The notes beneath the pieces were generated by a model. It searched no databases, was not told where the DNA came from, and was given only the letters and a program-made list of their open reading frames with translations. Position numbers and translations under genes: made by a program. Below are positions 1-5,164 of a DNA stretch of 5,164 nucleotides, piece by piece. Each line of letters begins with the position of its first letter. Positions within the stretch are counted from its first letter, which is position 1. This DNA is from Aquisalimonas sp. GTDB taxonomy: Bacteria > Pseudomonadota > Gammaproteobacteria > Nitrococcales > Aquisalimonadaceae. Location of the stretch: positions 1-5,164 of the forward strand of contig SKYZ01000218.1 in assembly GCA_007127625.1 (NCBI GenBank). Direction: 5' to 3'.

Positions 1-241
1 CGCCGCCGTCGGGCGTCCCGGCTTCGTTCAGGGAGACTGGATCAAGGAAGGCGCGGTGGTGGTGGATGTCGGCATCAACCGGCTGGAGTCGGGAAAGCTC
101 GCTGGCGACGTGGACTTCGATGCAGCCCGCCAGCGCGCCGGCTGGATCACCCCGGTACCGGGCGGCGTCGGCCCGATGACCGTGGCGACCCTGCTTGCCA
201 ACACGCTGGACGCCGCCGACGCCCGCGACCCCGTCTACTGA
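1..241 (+). CDS. folD: Bifunctional methylenetetrahydrofolate dehydrogenase/cyclohydrolase FolD, C-terminal part
   Basis: FolD interconverts 5,10-methylene-THF, methenyl-THF and 10-formyl-THF in the cytoplasm using NADP, supplying one-carbon units for purine and formyl-Met-tRNA synthesis. Only the last 79 residues are here, read from base 2 to a TGA at 239-241; the family is usually about 285 residues, so roughly the first 70% lies left of the window. What is visible is typical: AVGRPGF near the start of the fragment, VVDVGIN (end of a Rossmann strand), the GDVDF segment, and the FolD signature PGGVGPMT at fragment residues 53-60, followed by the terminal helix that begins TVATLLANT. The frame is open to the window edge with no frameshift. 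It is followed in the same direction by a PilZ gene 58 bases on, with no clear terminator between them. The identity is secure from the signature; only the N-terminal part is unseen. Confidence 0.96.
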   Translation, partial: AAVGRPGFVQGDWIKEGAVVVDVGINRLESGKLAGDVDFDAARQRAGWITPVPGGVGPMTVATLLANTLDAADARDPVY

Positions 242-280
242 TCGCCCCTCGGGCAGCAGAGTGCTAAGGTTGGGGGAACG

Positions 281-299
281 CTCGCGAACGAGGCTTCGC
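281..299 (+). promoter_or_regulatory. Ribosome binding site of the PilZ gene inside alternative small hairpins
   Basis: GAGG at 290-293 lies 6 bases before the ATG at 300 and is the likely Shine-Dalgarno sequence. It sits in the six-base loop of a perfect 5-bp stem, GCGAA (284-288) with TTCGC (295-299), which ends directly at the start codon. A competing 4-bp stem, CTCG (281-284) with CGAG (289-292) around a CGAA loop, would instead bury part of the GAGG. The pairing is seen in the sequence; any effect on translation is inference, and both stems are short. Confidence 0.4.
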
Positions 300-671
300 A
301 TGAGACCCGCAATCGGTGAACGGCGGCACTTCAGTCGAATCGAGTTCGACGGCCCTGCACGACTGCGGACCCCGGACGCCCGCCTGGATGTTCAGGTGGT
401 CGACGTCTCCCTGAAGGGGGTTCTGCTCCAGCTCCCCGGCTCGATTTCCCTGCCCCGATCGGGGGCATTCGAACTCACCATCCCCCTCAACGACACTATC
501 CGCATCGTCATGTCCCTGGATTTCGCGCACCAGGAAGGGGCACGGGCAGGGTTCCACTGCGCGCACATCGACATGGACAGCATGCGACATCTGCGGCGGC
601 TGGTGGAGCTCAACCTCGGTGATCCGGACGCCCTGCGGCGGGAACTCGGCGACATGGCCGAGGATGTCTGA
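300..671 (+). CDS. PilZ-domain cyclic di-GMP receptor (PA4608/MapZ-like)
   Basis: This is a 123-residue single-domain PilZ protein, expected to bind c-di-GMP in the cytoplasm and pass the signal to a partner protein. Both halves of the ligand motif are intact: RRHFSR at residues 8-13 (the RxxxR arm) and DVSLKG at residues 35-40 (the D/NxSxxG motif). The C-terminal stretch, GFHCAHIDMDS followed by HLRRLVELNLGD (residues 84-108), closely resembles Pseudomonas aeruginosa PA4608 (MapZ) as I remember it; that protein controls a chemotaxis methyltransferase. Here the partner is unknown. The ATG at 300 is chosen because GAGG precedes it at good spacing and the RxxxR arm then lies near the N-terminus, as in PA4608. 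A GTG at 261 would add 13 residues; starts further upstream would run into folD. The gene follows folD in the same direction and ends 9 bases before the stop of the opposing radA. Confidence 0.9.
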   Translation: MRPAIGERRHFSRIEFDGPARLRTPDARLDVQVVDVSLKGVLLQLPGSISLPRSGAFELTIPLNDTIRIVMSLDFAHQEGARAGFHCAHIDMDSMRHLRRLVELNLGDPDALRRELGDMAEDV

Positions 672-680
672 CCCCCTGAC

Positions 681-2042
681 TCACGCCGAAAACGCCGCGT
701 CCATCGCCTCCTGCAACCGTTGCACCGCTACCACCTCGATGCCCTTGGGCGCCTGCCGCGGCGCATTCTTGGCGGGAATGATCGCGCGCTTGAAACCGTG
801 CTTGGCTGCTTCCGCCAGCCGCTCCTCGCCGCTGGGAACGGGGCGAATTTCACCGGCAAGCCCCACTTCGCCGAATATCACGCAGTCCATGGGCAGCGGG
901 CGATCACGGAGGCTGGACAGCGCCGCCAGCAGCACCGGCAGATCGCTGGCGGTCTCCGCAACCCGCACACCTCCCACCACGTTCATGAACACGTCCTGGT
1001 CAGCGGTCATGACCCCGCCGTGGCGCAGCAACACCGCCAGCAGCATGGCCAGACGGTTGCCATCGAGCCCGACTGCAACTCGCCGGGGGCTCGGCGCAGG
1101 GCTCTCCGCCACCAGCGCCTGCACTTCCACCAGCAGCGGGCGACTGCCGTCGCGGGTGACCATCACGGCGCTGCCGCTGACCGGTTCCGGATGGCGCGAG
1201 AGGAAGATCGCGGAGGGGTTCTTGACCTGCTTCAACCCGGCATCGTCCATGGCGAACACGCCCAGCTCGTTCGCCGCCCCGAAACGGTTTTTCACCGCAC
1301 GCAGCAATCGGAAACGACTGCCACCTTCGCTCTCGAAATAGAGGACCGTGTCCACCATGTGCTCGAGCACGCGAGGCCCGGCGAGCTGGCCGTCCTTGGT
1401 CACGTGCCCCACCAGAAACAGGCTGGTCTCCGTCTGCTTGGCATAGCGGATCAACCGCGCAGCACTCTCGCGCACCTGGGCCACGGCCCCGGGCGCGGAC
1501 TGCAGGGCCTCGGTGAACACTGTCTGCACGGAGTCCACCACCAGCACCTTTGGCCTGCGCTGACGCGCGTGCTCGATGATGGCCTCGACGCAGGTCTCCG
1601 CGAGGACTTCCAGAGAGTCCGCGGCCACACCAAGTCGCTCCCCGCGCAGCGCGACCTGGCGCAGGGATTCTTCACCGGTGACATAGAGCACCCGCTCCCG
1701 GGCGGCCAGGAAGGCGCTGGTCTGCAGCAGCAGCGTGGACTTGCCGATGCCGGGATCCCCTCCCAGCAACACGGCACCGCCATGCACCAACCCGCCGCCG
1801 AGCACCCGATCCAGCTCCCGCAGGCCGCTGGTAAAGCGGGCACTCTCCTCCAGTGCCACCTCACCGAGGGTCATCACCCCGGACTCGCCCGCGTACTGGG
1901 CGTTCCCCGCCCTCGGCGCAGCGGGAGCCTCCACGGTTTCCTCAAGGGTGTTCCAGGCCCCGCACTCAGGGCACTGGCCCGCCCACTTCGGACTCCGCGC
2001 CCCACAGGCGGTGCAGCTATACAGGGTCCGGGTGCGTGCCAT
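681..2042 (-). CDS. radA: DNA repair/recombination protein RadA (Sms)
   Basis: RadA is a RecA-fold, DnaB-like hexameric ATPase that drives branch migration and extends D-loops in homologous recombination. The product is 453 residues from the ATG at 2042, against about 460 in E. coli. In order: a four-cysteine zinc finger (C10, C13, C24, C27); the Walker A sequence GGDPGIGKST, with K101; the Walker B region VLVVDSVQT at about 166-174, with D170; the RadA-specific KNRFG at 251-255; and a C-terminal Lon-protease-like domain ending around GLAGEIRPV, which in RadA is non-proteolytic. A GTG at 2051 would add three residues (MTP). An AGGAAGA at 2060-2054 sits 11 bases before the ATG but only 2 bases before the GTG, so neither spacing is ideal; ATG is preferred because the family usually starts M-A-[RK]. 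Both starts lie inside the 3' end of alr, implying coupled translation. The TGA at 683-681 nearly meets the opposing PilZ stop, with no T-rich terminator visible. Confidence 0.97.
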   Translation of the reverse strand: MARTRTLYSCTACGARSPKWAGQCPECGAWNTLEETVEAPAAPRAGNAQYAGESGVMTLGEVALEESARFTSGLRELDRVLGGGLVHGGAVLLGGDPGIGKSTLLLQTSAFLAARERVLYVTGEESLRQVALRGERLGVAADSLEVLAETCVEAIIEHARQRRPKVLVVDSVQTVFTEALQSAPGAVAQVRESAARLIRYAKQTETSLFLVGHVTKDGQLAGPRVLEHMVDTVLYFESEGGSRFRLLRAVKNRFGAANELGVFAMDDAGLKQVKNPSAIFLSRHPEPVSGSAVMVTRDGSRPLLVEVQALVAESPAPSPRRVAVGLDGNRLAMLLAVLLRHGGVMTADQDVFMNVVGGVRVAETASDLPVLLAALSSLRDRPLPMDCVIFGEVGLAGEIRPVPSGEERLAEAAKHGFKRAIIPAKNAPRQAPKGIEVVAVQRLQEAMDAAFSA

Positions 2043-3129
2043 GGGAGTCACGGTCTTCCTGGAAACGGACGCGCTGGGTCACAGTGCAGAAGAGTTCATA
2101 GGCGATGGTGCCGGCGTGGGCAGCCACTTCCTCGGCGGGCAGCCCTTCACCCCAGAGGGTCACCGTGTCGCCGATCTCCACCGGCTGCGGCACATCGCGC
2201 AGATCGATGGTGATCATGTCCATGGACACCCGCCCGATCACCTGGGCCCGACTGCCGTTGACCAGCACCGGTGTCCCGCTGGGGGCATGGCGGGGGTAGC
2301 CATCACCGTAGCCGATGGCTGCCACGGCCACGGGCATGTCCTCCGGGCAGACCCAGGTGCCACCGTAGCCGATGGCATCCCCGGCATGATGGTTGTAGAT
2401 GGCATTGATGCGCGTCGACAGGGTCATCGCCGGTCGCAGGGGCGCATGGGGCGGATCGGTATGATCGAACGGGGTGGCTCCGTACAGCATGATCCCCGGG
2501 CGTACCCAACCGGCGCGCGTGGCGGGCCACCCCAGCAACCCTGCGGAGTTGGCAACGGAACGTTCACCGCGAAGGCCGTCGGTCACCTCGTCGAAGCAGG
2601 CAACCTGCTGCTCGGTCACGTCGGAACCGAGATCGTCGGCCTCCGCCAGGTGGGTCATCAGACGCACGTGGGGTGCCACCGAATTCGCCGCGACGAGTCG
2701 CTGGTACGCCGAGCGCACTTCGTGCACCGGCAGCCCGAGCCGGTGCATTCCCGAATCCACCTTCAGCCAGACGTTGACCGGTCGTGGCAGGCGCACGTTC
2801 TCCAGCACGCTGATCTGCCAGTCCGAGTGCACCACCACGTCCAGCCGGTAACGGCTCGCCAGTTGCACCTCGCCGGGTTCATACGGCCCTTCCAGCAACA
2901 CGATGGGGTGGGCCAGGCCCGCCTCGCGAAGAGGGATCGCCTCTTCCAGGCAGGTCACGGCGAACGCGTCGGCTCCGCGCAGGGCGTAGGCGACGCGCAG
3001 CAGACCGTGACCGTACCCGTTGCCCTTGACCACTGCCATGACCCGGGCACCCGCCGCCGCCTGCCGCGCCACGGCCAGGTTGTGGCGCAGCGCCGAGACG
3101 CTGATCACGGCCCGGGTTTCACGGCTCAC
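2017..3129 (-). CDS. alr: Alanine racemase, PLP-dependent
   Basis: This enzyme converts L-alanine to D-alanine in the cytoplasm for the D-Ala-D-Ala end of peptidoglycan precursors. The product has 370 residues, normal for the family. The N-terminal TIM barrel carries the PLP lysine K35 in AVVKGNGYGHG; this context more often reads KADAYGHG or KANAYGHG. K123 in WLKVDSG is the usual carbamylated lysine position, and R130 in GMHRLG contacts PLP/substrate. The C-terminal beta domain holds the second catalytic base, Y255, in IGYGGTW, then GYGDGYPR and the conserved GRVSMDM. The last 15 or so residues after TQRVRF (QEDRDSHGTHPDPV) form a polar tail beyond the usual end, and its final part is encoded within the radA overlap. 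The start is GTG at 3129, sharing GTGA with the dnaB stop; a GGGGG at 3143-3139, 9 bases upstream within dnaB, can act as ribosome binding site. It could be alr or a dadX paralogue; its place after dnaB favours alr. Confidence 0.96.
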   Translation of the reverse strand: MSRETRAVISVSALRHNLAVARQAAAGARVMAVVKGNGYGHGLLRVAYALRGADAFAVTCLEEAIPLREAGLAHPIVLLEGPYEPGEVQLASRYRLDVVVHSDWQISVLENVRLPRPVNVWLKVDSGMHRLGLPVHEVRSAYQRLVAANSVAPHVRLMTHLAEADDLGSDVTEQQVACFDEVTDGLRGERSVANSAGLLGWPATRAGWVRPGIMLYGATPFDHTDPPHAPLRPAMTLSTRINAIYNHHAGDAIGYGGTWVCPEDMPVAVAAIGYGDGYPRHAPSGTPVLVNGSRAQVIGRVSMDMITIDLRDVPQPVEIGDTVTLWGEGLPAEEVAAHAGTIAYELFCTVTQRVRFQEDRDSHGTHPDPV

Positions 3130-4517
3130 TGCTGCCAGCCCCCGCCGCCGTAGACGTCGTGGATGTAGTTCTCGAACCGGGTGTACTGACCCAGGAAGGT
3201 CAGCCTGCAGGTGCCGATGGGCCCGTTGCGCTGCTTGCCGATGATGATCTCGGCGGTACCCTTGTCGGGGCTGTCCTCGTTATAGACTTCATCGCGGTAG
3301 ATGAAAGTAATGACGTCGGCGTCCTGCTCGATGGCGCCCGACTCGCGCAGGTCCGACATCACCGGGCGCTTGTTCGGCCGCTGCTCGAGGCTGCGATTGA
3401 GCTGCGACAGTGCCAGCACCGGCACTTCCAGTTCCTTCGCCATGGCCTTGAGTCCGCGGGAAATCTGCGAGATCTCCGTGGTGCGGTTCTCGGAGAACCC
3501 AGGCAATTGCATGAGCTGCAGGTAATCCACCACGATCATGGACAAGCCCTGTTCACGCTTGAGGCGACGAGCCCGGGCGCGCATCTCCTGAGGTGAGAGC
3601 CCCGGCGAATCGTCGATGAACAGTTTGGCCTCAGACAGCAGGCTCATGGTGGACATGAGCCGCGGCCAATCATCGTCGTCCAGGTTACCGGTCCGGATCT
3701 TCTGCAGTTCCACCCGCCCCAGCGAAGAAAGCATGCGCATGGCGAGGGCATCGCCCGGCATTTCCATGCTGAAAACCGCCACCGGCTCATCCCCCTTGAG
3801 GGCCGCCTGCTCGGCGATGTTCATGGCAAACGTGGTCTTGCCCATGGAGGGACGGGCAGCAATGATCACCAGATCTCCGGCCTGAAGGCCGGATGTCATG
3901 TGGTCGAAATCGGTGAAACCGGTGGCCAGGCCGGTAACGCTGCCGTCCTGATGGTAGAGGGTATCAATGCGCTCCACCACGGTGGGCAGGATGTCGCGTA
4001 CCCCGGTAAAGCCTTTCTGGAAGCGCCCGCTGGTTTCCGCAATCCGGAAGATCTGCTGCTCTGCCTCCTCCAGCAGATCCTTGCTGTCGCGCCCCTCCGG
4101 CTGGAACGCCGAACTCACCACGTCGGTCCCCACGCGGATCATCTGCCGTAAAACGGAGCGCTCGCGGACGATGCCGGCATAGGCGGCAATGTTCGCCGCG
4201 CTGGGAGTCTCCGTGGCCAGCGTGCCCAGGTAGCCCATCCCTCCGGCATCATCCAGTTCGCCGCTGTTACGCAGCGCCTCGGACAGGGTCACCACGTCCA
4301 TGGGCTGCTGATGGCTCGCCAGCTCCCCCAGGGCGCGGTAGATCAGCCGATGGTTATGGCGATAGAAATCGTCTTCGCTGACCCGATCGGCTACCTGGTC
4401 CCAGGCCTCGTTATCCACCATCAGTCCGCCCAGCACCGCCTGTTCCGCTTCCACGGAGTGCGGCGGCACCTTTAAGGCACTGACATCGAGCTGCTCGGCC
4501 GGATTCGATTCTGCCAT
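3126..4517 (-). CDS. dnaB: Replicative DNA helicase DnaB
   Basis: DnaB is the hexameric 5'-3' helicase that unwinds DNA at the replication fork and recruits DnaG primase. From the ATG at 4517 it is 463 residues, close to the usual 460-470. The N-terminal domain begins with VPPHSVEAEQAVLGGL, a hallmark of the family, and runs to about residue 165; a linker follows; then the RecA-like motor domain has Walker A ARPSMGKTT (residues 221-229, K227), FSMEMP with the catalytic glutamate E251, Walker B MIVVDYLQLM (D331), and LSQLNR and DLRESGAIEQDAD further on. IYRDEVY near the C-terminus matches the region of the arginine finger. There is no intein, although DnaB is a frequent intein host. A GTG at 4553 would add 12 residues (MRRRSASWLRGA) unlike the family; the ATG has GGGGAG just upstream at 4525-4520, though only 2 bases away. 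The TGA overlaps the alr GTG. The product ends in a short glycine-rich tail, YGGGGWQQ. Confidence 0.98.
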   Translation of the reverse strand: MAESNPAEQLDVSALKVPPHSVEAEQAVLGGLMVDNEAWDQVADRVSEDDFYRHNHRLIYRALGELASHQQPMDVVTLSEALRNSGELDDAGGMGYLGTLATETPSAANIAAYAGIVRERSVLRQMIRVGTDVVSSAFQPEGRDSKDLLEEAEQQIFRIAETSGRFQKGFTGVRDILPTVVERIDTLYHQDGSVTGLATGFTDFDHMTSGLQAGDLVIIAARPSMGKTTFAMNIAEQAALKGDEPVAVFSMEMPGDALAMRMLSSLGRVELQKIRTGNLDDDDWPRLMSTMSLLSEAKLFIDDSPGLSPQEMRARARRLKREQGLSMIVVDYLQLMQLPGFSENRTTEISQISRGLKAMAKELEVPVLALSQLNRSLEQRPNKRPVMSDLRESGAIEQDADVITFIYRDEVYNEDSPDKGTAEIIIGKQRNGPIGTCRLTFLGQYTRFENYIHDVYGGGGWQQ

Positions 4518-4673
4518 GGCTCCCCGCAACCAAGAGGCGGACCTGCGGCGCACCTGTCCGGCACGCCACTGCGGCCCCGCGGCGGCATCGCCACCGCCCC
4601 GACAGCGTGATGACTACGCGGCAGCCCGTGACGGCGCCCACCCGCGACGGGCGCATGCCGTCACTGCCGGGAG
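4518..4673 (-). other. Spacer between rplI and dnaB
   Basis: This 156-base gap holds no gene that I can support; the reading frames crossing it are extensions or shadows of the flanking genes. It is very GC-rich. I see no convincing -35/-10 promoter for dnaB on the - strand. It carries a strong hairpin near the rplI end (4628-4664), a weak stem around 4579-4597 (GCGG with CCGC, interrupted by a mismatch), and the GGGGAG ribosome binding site of dnaB at 4525-4520. Confidence 0.7.
4628..4664 (-). terminator. GC-rich hairpin after rplI, possible attenuator or RNA processing site
   Basis: Read on the - strand, an outer stem GTGACG/CGTCAC (4664-4659 with 4633-4628) stacks on an inner perfect 6-bp stem GCGCCC/GGGCGC (4654-4649 with 4639-4634), with a 4-base bulge (GCAT, 4658-4655) and a 9-base loop. 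The outer arms can alternatively pair as a perfect 8-bp repeat, GTGACGGC/GCCGTCAC. It begins 9 bases after the rplI stop, where a terminator is expected. No run of T follows it on the - strand, so it is not a classical intrinsic terminator; partial termination, a 3' stabilising structure for the ribosomal-protein mRNA, or a processing site are all possible. The hairpin is clear; its role is inferred. Confidence 0.45.
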
Positions 4674-5120
4674 TCAGGTGCCTTCGACCACCACGCGGAC
4701 GTGGGTGTCCACGTCAGTGTACAGGTGCACGTGCACGTCGTACTCCCCGGTAACCCGGATCGGGCCTTCCGGCATGCGCACCTCGTGCTTGGCGACCTCG
4801 ACACCCGCCTCGGTCGCGGCCTCGGCGATATCGCCCGGGCCCACGGAGCCGAACAGCTTACCCTCGTCTCCGGCCTTGGCGGAGATGTTCAGCGTCAGTT
4901 CCGCGACACGATCGCGCCGGGCTTCGGCCGCGGCCTGCGCCTCGGCAGCCGCCTTCTCCAGTTCCGCACGCCGCTCTTCGAAATACTTGATGTTCTCCGG
5001 CGTGGCCGGTTTGGCCTTGCCCTGAGGCACCAGGTAGTTGCGGCCGTAGCCCGGCCGAACCCTGACCTGATCGCCCAGGTCGCCCAGGTTATCCACTTTT
5101 TCCAGCAGGATGACTTCCAT
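4674..5120 (-). CDS. rplI: 50S ribosomal protein bL9
   Basis: bL9 binds 23S rRNA near the base of the L1 stalk and extends a long arm from the large subunit; it helps keep the reading frame. The product is 148 residues, matching the usual 148-149. The N-terminal RNA-binding domain starts MEVILLEKV and has the family signature [21 protein letters not shown] (residues 16-36, with GYGRNYLVP at its core). A long charged, alanine-rich connecting helix spans about residues 41-75 ([18 protein letters not shown] onward), and the C-terminal domain follows with [13 protein letters not shown] and ends in alternating beta strands ([16 protein letters not shown]). The ATG at 5120 is preceded by GGGG at 5132-5129 (8-base spacer) and GGA at 5126-5124. 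It is probably the last gene of an rpsF–rpsR–rplI operon whose earlier genes lie beyond the right edge, and it is followed by dnaB in the same direction. Confidence 0.98.
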   Translation of the reverse strand: MEVILLEKVDNLGDLGDQVRVRPGYGRNYLVPQGKAKPATPENIKYFEERRAELEKAAAEAQAAAEARRDRVAELTLNISAKAGDEGKLFGSVGPGDIAEAATEAGVEVAKHEVRMPEGPIRVTGEYDVHVHLYTDVDTHVRVVVEGT

Positions 5121-5164
5121 CGTTCCAACCCCGATTATCTGCGAATCCCGAATCGACGCAACGC
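5121..5164 (-). other. Leader upstream of rplI, possibly with the last codons of an upstream gene
   Basis: Forty-four bases to the window edge. On the - strand one frame reads ALRRFGIRR and stops at a TAA (5137-5135), leaving 14 bases before the rplI ATG, a spacing normal for an operon. This could be the end of a preceding gene; it does not resemble the end of ribosomal protein S18 as I know it, and a membrane protein of the DUF2232 type sits at this place in Pseudomonas. Nine residues are too few to identify anything. A short tandem CGAATC repeat (5142-5147 and 5149-5154) lies here with no evident meaning. Confidence 0.3.

Noticed and set aside
244..254. GCCC/GGGC mini-hairpin just after folD as a terminator
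   Set aside because: Only 4 bp with a 3-base loop and no following T-run; too weak to support.
195..299. A longer PilZ gene starting at 195 inside folD
   Set aside because: The extra 35 residues are arginine/proline-rich, unlike PilZ proteins, and overlap folD; the ATG at 300 has a better ribosome binding site and matches family length.
720..2213. A 497-residue open frame on the + strand opposite radA
   Set aside because: It is His/Gln/Arg-rich low-complexity translation antisense to an unmistakable radA; a typical shadow frame in GC-rich DNA. The 472-residue + strand frame at 1735-3153 over alr is the same kind of artefact.
2304..2376. A perfect 16-base direct repeat (CACCGTAGCCGATGGC at 2304-2319 and 2361-2376)
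   Set aside because: Both copies encode the AIGYG of two conserved Alr motifs 19 codons apart in the same frame, so protein conservation and shared codon use explain it.
3126..4517. Possible intein in dnaB, a common insertion host
   Set aside because: The protein is normal length and the Walker A and later motifs are continuous with no inserted domain.
4725..4736. A 12-base perfect palindrome, GTGCACGTGCAC
   Set aside because: It lies inside rplI and encodes the alternating HVH of the conserved L9 C-terminal strand; there is no reason to call it an operator.
4516..5025. A 169-residue + strand open frame spanning the rplI–dnaB spacer and rplI
   Set aside because: Ser/Ala/Arg-rich composition and antisense to rplI; no recognisable domain and no good ribosome binding site.

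Overview
This is a GC-rich, gene-dense piece of bacterial chromosome with no mobile, phage or CRISPR sequence that I can see. The gene content and order (rplI–dnaB–alr–radA facing a PilZ-domain gene of the Pseudomonas PA4608/MapZ type, with folD beyond it) point to a gammaproteobacterium. The high GC content and the folD–PilZ–radA arrangement suggest a Chromatiales/Ectothiorhodospiraceae or pseudomonad-like lineage; that placement is inferred from gene order and remembered families, not from a search.

Layout. On the + strand, the window opens inside folD (bases 1-241, C-terminal 79 residues), followed after 58 bases by a small complete PilZ-domain gene (300-671). On the - strand, read from the right, come rplI (5120-4674, ribosomal protein L9), a 156-base spacer with a strong GC-rich hairpin, dnaB (4517-3126, replicative helicase), alr (3129-2017, alanine racemase) and radA (2042-681, recombination ATPase/helicase). 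The two sets converge, with only 9 bases between the PilZ and radA stop codons.

How the genes fit together. dnaB, alr and radA look like one tightly coupled transcription unit: dnaB and alr share a GTGA stop/start overlap, and alr overlaps radA by 26 bases. This joins the fork helicase, a second DnaB-like ring helicase used in recombination, and the enzyme that makes D-alanine for peptidoglycan. rplI probably belongs to the upstream rpsF–rpsR ribosomal operon and may read through its hairpin into dnaB. The folD/PilZ side supplies C1-tetrahydrofolate metabolism and a c-di-GMP receptor.

All six protein-coding regions look intact, apart from folD being cut by the window edge, and key motifs are present in each. 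There is no intergenic stretch above 300 bases. I see no convincing undescribed system. The points worth a second look are small-scale: gene overlaps, the hairpin after rplI, a hairpin around the PilZ ribosome binding site, and the near-touching convergent ends.
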